Notes: generated by a model not told the origin, from the sequence alone. 64,000 bases of DNA from Phytohabitans rumicis (GCF_011764445.1 NZ_BLPG01000001.1:8175316-8239315), one strand, 5' to 3'; counted from the stretch's first letter, positions 36,501 through 44,618 are shown. Numbers and translations: made by a program.

Positions 36501-38504
36501 TTCCAGCGCTCCTGGCGGGTGGCCAAGACCGACCTGACGCTGTTCATGTGGCGGCAGGAGGACGGCTCGCTGACCGGCGCGCTGGAGTACGCCACCGCCC
36601 TCTTCGACGAGGCCACCGTGCAGCGGATGGCCGACCACCTGGTCCGGCTGCTGGAGGCGGTCGTCGCCGACCCGGCCGTCCGGCTGTCCACGGTGGACTT
36701 CTCGTCGATCCACGAGCGGCGGGTCATGGCGCAGTGGAACGAGACCGCGGTCCCGCTGCCGGTCACGTCGGTGCCGGAGCTGGTGCGGGCGCAGGCCCAG
36801 GCCACCCCGGACGCGGTGGCCGTGGAGATCGGCGAGCTGCGGCTGACGTACCGGGAGTTGGAGGAGCGCGCCACCCGGCTCGCGCACCACCTGCGCGAGC
36901 GTGGCGTCGGCCCGGAGTCCACCGTGGGCGTGCTGCTCGACCGGGGCGTGGACCTGGTGGTGGCGCTGCTGGCGGTGTGGAAGGCGGGCGGCGCGTACGT
37001 GCCGCTGGACCCGGCGTTCCCGGCCGACCGGATCGGCCAGATGATGGCCGACTGCGGCGCCGGCCTGGTGCTCACCCGCTCCCGGTACGCCGACCGGTTC
37101 GCGGCGGTGGAGTGCGTGCTCGTGGACACCGAGCGCTTCGAGATCGCCGACCGGCCGCCGACCCCGCTGACCCGGCGCCCCGACCCGGACGGCGCCGCGT
37201 ACGTCATCTTCACGTCCGGCTCGACGGGCCGGCCGAAGGGCGTCGTGGTGACCCACCGCGGGCTGGTCAACCACGTCCGCTGGGCCGCCGACACCCTCGC
37301 CTCCCGGGGTACGGGTGGGGCGCCGCTGTTCTCGTCGGTGGCGTTCGACCTGGTGGTGCCGAACCTGTGGGCGCCGCTGGTGTCGGGGCAGCGGCTGTGG
37401 CTGCTGCCGCCGGACGCCGAACTGTCCACTCTGGCCGCCGAGCTGGCGAAGGCCGCCCCGTTCAGCTTCATCAAGCTGACCCCCGGCCACCTGGAGATCC
37501 TCGACCCGTCCGCCGCGCACGCGCCGGTCATCGTGGTCGCCGGCGAGGCGCTGCCCGGCCCGATCGCGGAGAAGTGGCGGCAGGTCCTGGGCGACGGCAA
37601 CCTCGTCAACGAGTACGGGCCGACCGAGGCGTCCGTGGGCACCTGCATTTTCCCCGTCTCCGGCCCACAGAAGCCGGGCGTGGTACCCATCGGCCGGCCG
37701 CTGCCCAACATGACGATGCGGGTCCTGGACGCCACCCTGCGGCCCGTTCCGGTGGGCGTGGTCGGCGAGCTGTACGTCGGCGGCACCGGCGTGGCCCGCG
37801 GGTACGTGAACCGGCCCGAGCTGACCGCGGAGAAGTTCCTGCCCGACCCGTGGTCGCCCGGCGCCCGGATGTACCGGACGGGCGACCTGGTGCGCTGGTC
37901 CGCCGAGGGGAACGTGGAGTTCCTGGGCCGGGTCGACGACCAGGTGAAGATCCGCGGGTACCGGGTGGAGCTGGGCGAGATCCGGGCCGTGTTGCTGGAC
38001 CACCCGGACGTCAAGGACGCCGCGGTCATCGCCCACGAGCAGCGCCTCGTGGCGTACGTGGTCGGCTCCACGGACGTACAGGAGCACTGTGGACAGACGC
38101 TGCCGGAGTACATGGTCCCGGCCACCGTCATCGCGGTGGACCGGATCCCGCTCAACGACAACGGCAAGCTCGACCGGCGCGCCCTGCCCGACCCGGACCA
38201 GGCCGCCGCCGGCGAGGACGCGGTCGCCCCGCGCACCGTCGCCGAGGAGCGGATCGCGGACATCTGGGAGGAGTTGCTGGGCGTCCGCGCCGGCGTACAC
38301 CAGAGCTTCTTCGCGCTCGGCGGGCACTCGATCCTCGCCGTGCGGCTGATCTCCCGGCTACAGGCCGAGTTCGAGGTCACGCTGCCGGTCCGCACGGTGT
38401 TCGAGCGGCCCACGATCGCGCAGCTCGGCGCGGAGGTCGAGGGGCGGATCCGGGCCGAGATCGCCGCGCTGTCCGACGCTGAACTGCTGGCCGACAAGGT
38501 GTGA
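33525..38504 (+). CDS. NRPS1: A-PCP-C-A-PCP
   Basis: The 1659-residue synthetase has A1 (~5-500, [11 protein letters not shown]), PCP1 (FFALGGSSL, Ser ~545), C (~600-1055, HHIATDG near 757), A2 (~1075-1555) and PCP2 (FFALGGHSI, ~1598). Pocket residues read by eye are DAWQFATIDK for A1, nearest the Gln code DAWQFGLIDK, and DLPKVAEVGK for A2, of the Asn/Asp type (DLTKxGEVGK). A1 has no C domain before it, so the stand-alone C protein should acylate it. The C domain carries an inserted ~30-residue loop from a palindrome. A TTA codon (residue 45) could make it bldA-dependent. Given the genes around it, diaminopropionate or its carbamoyl derivative may be a substrate. Confidence 0.92.
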   Translation: MTVPLHELVARQAARTPDAVAVVDGRQELTYAELDRRANQMARLLRARGVGPSAGNSESLVAVCLPRGVELAAVLLGVWRAGAAYVPLDPGHPRDRIAWVLADTGARVVVTDESLSHLVSGLGVDTIGVEDKERDGLPDTAPGVEVVPSSTAYVIYTSGSTGRPKGVVIDHRGIANRVMWTVGEHNLSTSDRVLQKTSLSFDAAGWEVFAPLVSGGVVVMAPAGAEREPATLVRAVADGRITVLQGVPSVLRLLADEAGWTECTSLRLIFSAGEALSAELARRLAEPTGAQVWNTYGPTECSIDVTAQAYDPAQASGPVPIGRPIQNMRVFVLDDEGDPAPIGVVGELYAAGAGVGRGYLGRPDSTAERFVPDPFGAPGTRLYRTGDLARWRPDGALEFLGRGDQQVKVNGVRIEPAEVEAALQAHPDVRDAVVVAREGGAGKQLVAYLVARRQVPGDELRTYLRERLPEPLIPAVFVPLDAFPLTTSGKVDRGALPDPAAVAAQRGAGYVAPRTPQERLVAQVWEQLLGVERVGAHDDFFALGGSSLVLTRLASALRKASGGDVQLRGLFGAATVESQAKLIAGGRDEVPPVTAVPRGEPLPLSFGQHRLWFLNQMHPGSPEWVAPLFLRLPAGTTAAAVQGALDALEARHEALRTRYVTVADEPRQLVAAPQPVELRLVDAGAGDLELLFAEQFARGFDLIDGPLWRALLVIPGPASSGLRSEATREDDASQAPGSARAERAPASSAPILLVTVHHIATDGWSTVVLERELRELCAAAADGREPALAPLPVQYADYAAWQRARLTDEVIRRELDHWRPALDGLPALELPTDRPRPPERDPRGAGVRLNLSPRLTDALTALGRRHGATPFVTLLTAFAALLSRYSGQDDLGVGTPVAGRTRPEVEGMVGFFLNSLVLRCDLTGDPTFTDALERVRAASRIGFAHQELPFERLVDELQPVRDLSRTPLYQVAFDLQDEGFTTVAADGALMDAFQRSWRVAKTDLTLFMWRQEDGSLTGALEYATALFDEATVQRMADHLVRLLEAVVADPAVRLSTVDFSSIHERRVMAQWNETAVPLPVTSVPELVRAQAQATPDAVAVEIGELRLTYRELEERATRLAHHLRERGVGPESTVGVLLDRGVDLVVALLAVWKAGGAYVPLDPAFPADRIGQMMADCGAGLVLTRSRYADRFAAVECVLVDTERFEIADRPPTPLTRRPDPDGAAYVIFTSGSTGRPKGVVVTHRGLVNHVRWAADTLASRGTGGAPLFSSVAFDLVVPNLWAPLVSGQRLWLLPPDAELSTLAAELAKAAPFSFIKLTPGHLEILDPSAAHAPVIVVAGEALPGPIAEKWRQVLGDGNLVNEYGPTEASVGTCIFPVSGPQKPGVVPIGRPLPNMTMRVLDATLRPVPVGVVGELYVGGTGVARGYVNRPELTAEKFLPDPWSPGARMYRTGDLVRWSAEGNVEFLGRVDDQVKIRGYRVELGEIRAVLLDHPDVKDAAVIAHEQRLVAYVVGSTDVQEHCGQTLPEYMVPATVIAVDRIPLNDNGKLDRRALPDPDQAAAGEDAVAPRTVAEERIADIWEELLGVRAGVHQSFFALGGHSILAVRLISRLQAEFEVTLPVRTVFERPTIAQLGAEVEGRIRAEIAALSDAELLADKV
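35664..35736. repeat. Inverted repeat inserted in the NRPS1 condensation domain
   Basis: ATCCCGGGGCC (35664-35674) pairs with GGCCCCGGGAT (35726-35736), and GGCGTCGTCT (35675-35684) with AGACGACGCC (35711-35720), with a five-base bulge. The centre holds GGAGCGAAGCGACGAGG. It adds about 30 residues between LLVIPG and ILLVTVHHIATDG, a place where related C domains have only a short turn. No transposase; frame kept. Confidence 0.8.
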
Positions 38505-38515
38505 AGGAGACAGTC

Positions 38516-39433
38516 ATGCGCCATCTCATCTCCATCAGCGACCTGACCGACGAGGACCTGCACGGGATCGTGGCGCGGGCCGCCCGGTTCGGCACCAGCG
38601 GGGTGGACGGCCGTCCCCTGGAGGGCGCGATCGCCGGCATCTACTTCCGCCGCACGTCGACCCGCACGCGCACCGCGTTCTCCGCCGGCGCGCTGCGGCT
38701 CGGCGCGCAGATCATCACGTTCGGCCCGGACGACCTGCAACTCAACACCGGCGAGACCACACAGGACACCGGGCGGGTGCTGTCCGGAATGCTGGACCTG
38801 CTGGTCGCCCGGACCGCCGACGCGACGGCGGAGCTGCGCACCTGGGCGGACGCCGGCCCGATGTCGGTGGTCAATGCGATGAGCGCCGAGGAGCACCCCA
38901 CCCAGGCGCTCGCCGACCTGACCACGCTGCGGCGGCACTTCGGCCGCATCGAGGGCCTGCGCCTGCTGTACGCCGGCGAGGGCAACAACACCGCCGCCGC
39001 GCTCGCCCTCGCGCTGACCCGCTTCCCCGGCACCACGCTGGAGCTACGCACCCCGCCCGGGTACGGCCTGGCCGCGGACGTACGCGCCGAGGCGGCCGCC
39101 CAGGCGCAGCGGTCCGGGGCCACCCTCGTCGAGCGGCACGACATGGCCGACGTGCCGGAGGACTTCGACGTCGTCTACACCACCCGCTGGCAGACCACCG
39201 GCACCAGCAAGCCCACCCCGGACTGGCGGGAGGTCTTCGCGCCCTTCCAGGTGACGGCGGCGCTGTGGTCGGGCAGCCCGAAGGCGGTCTTCATGCACGA
39301 CCTGCCCGCCCACCGGGGCGAGGAGGTCACCGCCGAGGTGCTCGACGGGCCGGCCAGCATCGCGTTCGCCCAGGCGGAGAACAAGCTCTACAGCGCGATG
39401 GCGGCGCTGGAATGGTGCTGGGCGGCCAAATGA
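38516..39433 (+). CDS. Ornithine/aspartate carbamoyltransferase family enzyme with HDLP motif
   Basis: The 305-residue enzyme keeps the carbamoyl phosphate sites TSTRTRTAF and HPTQALADL and the closing AQAENKLYSAMAAL. The ornithine-binding HCLP of OTC reads MHDLP, so its acceptor is probably not ornithine. Placed after SbnA, SbnB and NRPS1, it most likely carbamoylates L-2,3-diaminopropionate to beta-ureidoalanine, the role proposed for VioL/CmnL in viomycin and capreomycin biosynthesis. ATG 38516 is chosen because GAAGGAG lies just before it; the stop overlaps the exporter ATG. Confidence 0.85.
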   Translation: MRHLISISDLTDEDLHGIVARAARFGTSGVDGRPLEGAIAGIYFRRTSTRTRTAFSAGALRLGAQIITFGPDDLQLNTGETTQDTGRVLSGMLDLLVARTADATAELRTWADAGPMSVVNAMSAEEHPTQALADLTTLRRHFGRIEGLRLLYAGEGNNTAAALALALTRFPGTTLELRTPPGYGLAADVRAEAAAQAQRSGATLVERHDMADVPEDFDVVYTTRWQTTGTSKPTPDWREVFAPFQVTAALWSGSPKAVFMHDLPAHRGEEVTAEVLDGPASIAFAQAENKLYSAMAALEWCWAAK

Positions 39434-40668
39434 CGCTGGTCGAGGAGACGTCCACACAGGACCACCCGCCGCTGCGCCGGAACCGCGCCTTCCAGTACCT
39501 GTGGGCCGGCTCCGCCCTGTCCGTCCTGGCCGAGCGGTTCTCCGCCATGGCGTTCACGCTGGTGGTGATCTGGTCGACCGGCTCGAAGAGCGCCGCCGGC
39601 CTGGTGGCGTTCGCCGCGCTGCTGCCGATGCTGCTCGTGCAGCTGCCGGCCGGCGTGCTGGTGGACCGGTGGGACCGGCGCCGGGTGATGGTGGTCTGCG
39701 TCGCCGGCCGCCTGCTCGGTGTCGGCAGCGTCGCCGCGGCCGTGGCCACCGACCGGGTGTGGATCCCGCACCTGGCGGCCGTCGCGTTCGCCCAGGGCGC
39801 CATGACGGTCTTTTACCAGCTCGCCGAGCGGGCCACCGTGCGGTCCGTGGTGCCCGCCGCGCAACTGCCCGCCGCGATGGCGCAGAACGAGGCGCGCGGC
39901 CGCGGCGCGAACTTCGTCGGCCACCCGGCCGGCGGGTTGCTCTTCGGGCTGACCGCGTACGCGCCGTTCCTGACCAGCACGGTGTTCTACCTCGTCTCGC
40001 TGGTGGCGATGCTGCGCCTGCGTACCCCCGTGCGGGCACCCGCGAAGCGCAAGGGCTCCGGCGTGGCCGCCGGCCTGCGGTGGGTGTGGGGCCGGCGCTA
40101 CTTCCGCACGGCGCTGCTGCTGATCGCGGGCAGCAACCTGCTCTTCCAGGGGATGATCCTGACGCTCCAGGTGGTGATCAAGGAGCAGGGCCGGTCGTCC
40201 GCCGTGGTCGGTCTGATCATGGCGGCGGGCAGCGTCGGCGGCCTGGCCGGCGCGGTCGTCGGCGGCTGGTGGAGCCGGCGCATGGCGATGCGCCACATCA
40301 TGGTCGTCGCGTACGTCGCCTGGGCGCTCGTCATGCCCGGCCTGATCGTCGCGGCGCACCCGGTGGCGTTCGGCGCGCTGTTCTTCGCCACCTCGCTGAT
40401 CGGCGCCGCCACCACCGTCGCCGGCATGGTCTACCAGCTGCGCATCACCCCGGACGGGATGCAGGGCCGGGTCGGCAGCGTCGTGCTGCTGCTCACCTCC
40501 GGCGCCAGCTCGATCGGCGCGCTGGGCACCGGCTTCCTGCTGGAGGCGGTCAGCACCACCCGCGCGTTCGCCGCGATGTCCGTGACGATGGGCGTGCTGG
40601 CGCTGCTCACCATCGCCACCTTCGCCAGGCGTGGGGCCCGGGAGGAAGACGGTATGGGAAATGTATAG
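39430..40668 (+). CDS. MFS exporter (EntS-like)
   Basis: The 412-residue protein has 12 likely membrane helices and an MFS_3/EntS pattern: FQYLWAGSALSVLAERFSAMAF, the loop DRWDRRRVMVV after helix 2-3, and QLRITPDGMQGRVGSV in the second half. Relatives export siderophores and peptides. Its ATGA overlap with the carbamoyltransferase gene shows coupling. It probably exports the finished product. The SARP-type repeat for the next transcription unit overlaps its last codons. Confidence 0.88.
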   Translation: MTLVEETSTQDHPPLRRNRAFQYLWAGSALSVLAERFSAMAFTLVVIWSTGSKSAAGLVAFAALLPMLLVQLPAGVLVDRWDRRRVMVVCVAGRLLGVGSVAAAVATDRVWIPHLAAVAFAQGAMTVFYQLAERATVRSVVPAAQLPAAMAQNEARGRGANFVGHPAGGLLFGLTAYAPFLTSTVFYLVSLVAMLRLRTPVRAPAKRKGSGVAAGLRWVWGRRYFRTALLLIAGSNLLFQGMILTLQVVIKEQGRSSAVVGLIMAAGSVGGLAGAVVGGWWSRRMAMRHIMVVAYVAWALVMPGLIVAAHPVAFGALFFATSLIGAATTVAGMVYQLRITPDGMQGRVGSVVLLLTSGASSIGALGTGFLLEAVSTTRAFAAMSVTMGVLALLTIATFARRGAREEDGMGNV

Positions 40669-40669
40669 G
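40652..40669 (+). promoter_or_regulatory. SARP-type direct repeat before first oxygenase gene
   Basis: GTATGGG and GTATAGG are 11 bases apart, matching the sites at 28065 and 51737 in sequence and period. It covers the exporter stop codon and lies 53 bases before the oxygenase ATG. Confidence 0.58.
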
Positions 40670-40722
40670 CAGGCAATCGATGCTGGGGGCGTCCGGAATC
40701 GCGAGCGCGGGGAGAGCGTGTG

Positions 40723-41658
40723 ATGAGTGACAGTTGGAAGCCTCTGGAGATCGACCCGGCCAGCGTCGGCGCCGAGGCCAGCACCGCGGGTCTCGTCGCC
40801 TACCTGCGCGGCGCGGCCGGGCTGGACGAACTGCTGGTCAAGGAGAAGGCGCTGGTGTTCCGCGGGTTCGGCGTCGGGCCCGGCGAGCTCGACGGCGTGC
40901 TGGACCTGCTGCTGCCCAACCGCCTGGCGTACGTGCACGGCAACTCGCCGCGCACCAAGGTCGGCCAGAACGTCTACACCTCGACCGAGTACCCGCCGGA
41001 GTTCACCATCTCCATGCACAACGAGCTGTCGTACGCCGCGGCGTGGCCGTCCCGCCTGGCCTTCTACTGTGAGAAGGCGGCCACCACCGGCGGCGCCACC
41101 CCGGTCGTGGACGGCGTGCTGTGGCTGGATTCGCTCGACCCCGAGGTGCGCGCGGCGTACTCCAACGGGGTGCGCTACACGCAGAACCTGCACGACGGGC
41201 TCGGCCTCGGCAAGAGCTGGCAGGACACGTTCGAGACGGACGACCGCGACCAGGTCGAGGCGTTCCTGGCCGGCTCCGGCGCGACCTGGCAGTGGAAGTC
41301 GGACGGCACCCTGCGGGTCAGCCAGATCCGCCCCTCGACCATCGCGCACCCGGTGACCGGCGCCGAGGTCTGGTTCAACCAGTCCGACCAGTGGCACGTG
41401 GCCGCGCTCGGCGACGAGACCGCCAAGGCGTTGGCCCAGATCATGCCGGAGGAGGACCTGCCGCAGTCGGTCAGTTTCGCCGACGGCTCGCCGATCCCGG
41501 CCGAGTACGCCATCCAGGTGCGCGACCGCGGCCTGGAGGGCGCCGTCGACGTGGACTGGCGCGAGGGCGACGTGCTGCTGATCGACAACATCCTCGTGGG
41601 CCACGGGCGGCGGCCGTTCAGCGGGCAGCGCCGCGTCCTGGTCGCGATGTCCGACTGA
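40723..41658 (+). CDS. Fe(II)/2-oxoglutarate oxygenase, TauD/SyrP-like (1)
   Basis: The 311-residue protein has the iron facial triad: His99 and Glu101 in MHNELSY and a distal His in LVGHGRRPFSGQRR, where the Arg binds 2-oxoglutarate. ALVFRGFGV near the start and QNVYTSTEYPPEF match SyrP-like NRPS tailoring hydroxylases, which act on Asp or related residues on a carrier domain. It may beta-hydroxylate an Asn-like or ureidoalanine residue loaded by the DLPK-type modules. GGGGAGAG precedes the ATG. Confidence 0.87.
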   Translation: MSDSWKPLEIDPASVGAEASTAGLVAYLRGAAGLDELLVKEKALVFRGFGVGPGELDGVLDLLLPNRLAYVHGNSPRTKVGQNVYTSTEYPPEFTISMHNELSYAAAWPSRLAFYCEKAATTGGATPVVDGVLWLDSLDPEVRAAYSNGVRYTQNLHDGLGLGKSWQDTFETDDRDQVEAFLAGSGATWQWKSDGTLRVSQIRPSTIAHPVTGAEVWFNQSDQWHVAALGDETAKALAQIMPEEDLPQSVSFADGSPIPAEYAIQVRDRGLEGAVDVDWREGDVLLIDNILVGHGRRPFSGQRRVLVAMSD

Positions 41659-41669
41659 GGGGAGTGGGC

Positions 41670-42599
41670 ATGACTCGCGTGCTGCCCCACCTCGTGGAGG
41701 CGGACGGCTCGGGCATCGGCGTGCTCGAACGCATCGGCGGCGAGCGGCAGAAGCTGCGCGGCCTGCTGGCCGAGCACGGCGCGCTGCTGCTGCGCGGCTT
41801 CGACATCGGCGGCGTGGACGGCTTCGACCGCGTGGTGCGGGCGCTGTCCGGGGCGCCGCTGACGTACGCCGAGCGCTCCTCGCCGCGCAGCACCATCAAG
41901 GGGCAGGTGTACACCTCGACGGACTACCCGCCGGACGAGGAGATCTTCCTGCACAACGAGAACTCGTACCAGGCGGTCTGGCCGCTGACCCTGTACTTCC
42001 ACTGCCTGCAGGCGCCGCTGACCCGCGGTGCCACGCCGTTGGCCGACATCCGCCGGGTGTACGAATCGATCGACCCGTCGGTACGCGAGGAGTTCGCCCG
42101 GCGCAAGTGGATGGTGGTGCGCAACTTCCACCCGGACTTCGGCAGCTCGTGGCGGCACGCGTTCAACACCGAGGACCGCGGCGTCGTCGAGGCGTACGCG
42201 ATCGAGCGCGGGATCACCCTGGAGTGGCTCGACGGCGACGGGCTGCGTACCCGGGCCGTCCGCGACGCGGTGCACCGGCACCCGGTCACCGGCGAGAAGG
42301 TGTGGTTCAACCACGCGACGTTCTTCCACCTCAGCACGCAGGCCAAGGACGTACGGGACGGGCTGCTGGAGATCTTCGAGCCGGCCGACCTGCCCAGCAA
42401 CACGTACTACGGCGACGGCGGCACCATCCCGGACGACGTGATGGACCACCTGCGCTCCTGCTACCGGCAGGCGTCCACCCGCTTCGACTGGCAGTACGAC
42501 GACGTACTCGTGGTGGACAACATGCTCGCGGCGCACGGGCGCGAGCCGTACACGGGACCTCGCAAGATCGCGGTCGCGATGGCCGAGCCGTCGGGCTGA
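41670..42599 (+). CDS. Fe(II)/2-oxoglutarate oxygenase, TauD/SyrP-like (2)
   Basis: The 309-residue paralogue of the preceding enzyme has LLLRGFDIGG, YTSTDYPPDEEIFLHNENSY (HXE pair) and MLAAHGREPYTGPRK with the distal His and Arg. The two differ enough to act on different residues or positions. RBS GGGGAG, 11 bases after the first oxygenase stop. It ends the operon; a strong terminator follows 18 bases on. Confidence 0.87.
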   Translation: MTRVLPHLVEADGSGIGVLERIGGERQKLRGLLAEHGALLLRGFDIGGVDGFDRVVRALSGAPLTYAERSSPRSTIKGQVYTSTDYPPDEEIFLHNENSYQAVWPLTLYFHCLQAPLTRGATPLADIRRVYESIDPSVREEFARRKWMVVRNFHPDFGSSWRHAFNTEDRGVVEAYAIERGITLEWLDGDGLRTRAVRDAVHRHPVTGEKVWFNHATFFHLSTQAKDVRDGLLEIFEPADLPSNTYYGDGGTIPDDVMDHLRSCYRQASTRFDWQYDDVLVVDNMLAAHGREPYTGPRKIAVAMAEPSG

Positions 42600-42616
42600 C
42601 CGCTCGTTGAAGATCG

Positions 42617-42644
42617 AATGGGCTCCCCGCGGGGAGCCCATTTT
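42617..42644 (+). terminator. Rho-independent terminator after the oxygenase pair
   Basis: ATGGGCTCCCC and GGGGAGCCCAT form a perfect 11-base stem with a two-base CG centre, followed by TTTT. It is the clearest intrinsic terminator in the window. Confidence 0.85.
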
Positions 42645-42657
42645 CGCGAAAACTGGA

Positions 42658-42701
42658 GGTGGTGCTAGGTGCAGGGCGAACACGGGTACCTGTGTCCTGG
42701 T
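42658..42701 (+). promoter_or_regulatory. Conserved upstream element, copy 2
   Basis: GGTGGTGCTAGGTGCAG, CGGGTAC and TGTGTCCTGGT align with the copy at 27458-27500. It lies 31 bases before the sensor kinase start. Confidence 0.6.
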
Positions 42702-42732
42702 TTACCCCGGCCGCCTTCTCTACGGTCATGGG

Positions 42733-43989
42733 GTGAGTTCGTACCGGGCCGTCGCCGCGGAGCTGCTAAGGCATGCTCCGTGGTCGGCGCGCGCCTGGCA
42801 GGCCACCGCCCACGTGCTGGTCGGCGGCGTGGTCGGGGTGGTGACCGGGGGCGTGGTGTTCGCGCTGGCGCTGGCCACCGCCGTCCTCGCGGTCACCGTC
42901 GTCTTCGCGCTCGGCACCGTTTTCGCCCTGTACGCCTGCGTGTACGCGTTCGCCGCGCTGCAGCGCTCCCGCTTCGAGGTGTTTCTCGGCGAGCGGATCC
43001 CGGCGCCGGCCACCCACCCGTATGACGGCTGGTCGCAGCGGCTCGTCGGCGAGGCGCGGTCGGAGGCCCTGTGGCGGCACCTGGCGTACCACATCTTCGC
43101 GCTGGTGGTGGGCGGCGCCGGCGCCATCGTCGTGGCGCTGACCTGGGCCGGCGGCCTGCTGCTGGCGACCGCGCCGCTGCACGGCTGGCTGCTGGCCGAC
43201 GACCCGGCGGGCCCGCTGGCGCTGGCCGGCGCCACGGTCGCCGGCCTGGTGCTGGTCTTCGCCGCGCCGTGGCTGGCCCGCGGCTTCGCCGCGGTCGACC
43301 TGCTGGCCGGGCGGGCCCTGCTCGGCCCGAGCAGCCGCGCCGAGCTGGCGCTGCGGGTGGCCTCGCTGGCCCGCAGCCGGGCCGACCTGGTCGCGGCCGC
43401 GGACGCCGAGCGCCGGCGCATCGAGCGCGACCTGCACGACGGCATGCAGCAGCGCCTGGTCTCCCTCGCGATGAACCTCGGCCTCGCCCGCGCCTCCTTC
43501 CCGGACGCGCCGGACCCGCTGCGCGAGGCGATCGCCCGCTCGCACGACGACGCCAAGCTGGCGCTCAGCGAGCTGCGCGACGTCGTCCGCGGCCTGTACC
43601 CCGCGGTCCTGGACAACCTCGGGCTGGACGCGGCCCTGTCCGGGGTCGTCGCCCGCTCGCCCGTCCCCGCCCGGCTCCGGGTCGACCTGCCCGAGCGCCC
43701 GCCGGTGGCGATCGAGGCGGTGGCCTACTTCGTCGTCTCCGAGGCGCTCGCCAACGTCGCCAAGCACTCCTTCGCGTCCCGGGTGGAGGTCACCGTCCAG
43801 CTCACCGAGGGCGGCGACAAGCTGCGGGTCGTGGTCGCCGACGACGGCCGCGGCGGCGCCCGCCCCGAGCGCGGCACCGGCCTGCGGGGGCTGGCTCAGC
43901 GCGTGGCGTCGGTCGATGGCACCCTGGACATCGACAGCCCGGACGGGGGGCCGACGACGATCGTGGTGGAGCTGCCATGCGGGTCATGA
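42733..43989 (+). CDS. NarL-type sensor histidine kinase (membrane)
   Basis: The 418-residue kinase has an N-terminal sensor region with two pairs of membrane helices (~25-80 and ~120-190), phosphoacceptor DAERRRIERDLHDGMQQRLVSLA, ATP-binding FVVSEALANVAKHS, DDGRGGA and GTGLRGLAQRV. The GTG at 42733 follows TACGGT by six bases, so a leaderless start is likely; an upstream ATG would read through the terminator. It heads an operon with a regulator, a putative anchored protein and an ABC exporter, a layout often linked to antibiotic sensing and self-protection. Confidence 0.9.
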   Translation: MSSYRAVAAELLRHAPWSARAWQATAHVLVGGVVGVVTGGVVFALALATAVLAVTVVFALGTVFALYACVYAFAALQRSRFEVFLGERIPAPATHPYDGWSQRLVGEARSEALWRHLAYHIFALVVGGAGAIVVALTWAGGLLLATAPLHGWLLADDPAGPLALAGATVAGLVLVFAAPWLARGFAAVDLLAGRALLGPSSRAELALRVASLARSRADLVAAADAERRRIERDLHDGMQQRLVSLAMNLGLARASFPDAPDPLREAIARSHDDAKLALSELRDVVRGLYPAVLDNLGLDAALSGVVARSPVPARLRVDLPERPPVAIEAVAYFVVSEALANVAKHSFASRVEVTVQLTEGGDKLRVVVADDGRGGARPERGTGLRGLAQRVASVDGTLDIDSPDGGPTTIVVELPCGS

Positions 43990-44618
43990 TCGCTGAGGAT
44001 TCGGTGCTGCTGCGGGAGGGCATCGTGCGCCTCCTGGAGTCGTCCGGCATGACGGTCGCCGCCGCGGTGACCGACGCCGAGGCCCTGCTGGCCGCCGTCG
44101 CCGCCGACCCGCCCGACATCGTCGTGGTCGACGTCCGGATGCCGCCGACGTTCACCGACGAGGGCCTGCGCGCGGCCTTGACGCTGCGCCGCCAGTGGCC
44201 GTCCGTCGCGGTCCTGGTCCTTTCCCAGTACGTCGAGGAGCGGTACGCCACCGAGCTGCTGTCCCGCCCGGACAGTCGGGTCGGCTACCTGCTCAAGGAC
44301 CGGGTCGCCGACGTGGCGGAGTTCGTCGACGCGCTGCGCCGGGTGGCCGACGGCGCGACCGTGCTCGACCCCGAGGTGGTCTCGCAGCTGCTCGTCCGGC
44401 ACCGCTCCGACCCGCTCGAACGGCTCACCCCGCGCGAGACGCAGGTGCTCGCGCTGATGGCCGAGGGCCGCTCCAACGCCGGCATCGCCGGCGCGCTGGT
44501 GGTCAGCGAGAGCGCGGTCGCCAAGCACGTCAACAGCATCTTCACCAAGCTCGACATCGCGATGGTCGACAACGACCACCGCCGCGTGCTCGCCGTCCTG
44601 CAGTTCCTGAAGAGCTGA
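43977..44618 (+). CDS. NarL/LuxR-type response regulator
   Basis: The 213-residue regulator has acceptor Asp in IVVVDVRMPPTFTDEG, Lys in GYLLKDRV and a LuxR domain LTPRETQVLALMAEGRSNAGIAGALVVSESAVAKHV. It overlaps the kinase gene by 13 bases. It probably controls the ABC exporter operon that follows. Confidence 0.93.
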   Translation: MRVMIAEDSVLLREGIVRLLESSGMTVAAAVTDAEALLAAVAADPPDIVVVDVRMPPTFTDEGLRAALTLRRQWPSVAVLVLSQYVEERYATELLSRPDSRVGYLLKDRVADVAEFVDALRRVADGATVLDPEVVSQLLVRHRSDPLERLTPRETQVLALMAEGRSNAGIAGALVVSESAVAKHVNSIFTKLDIAMVDNDHRRVLAVLQFLKS

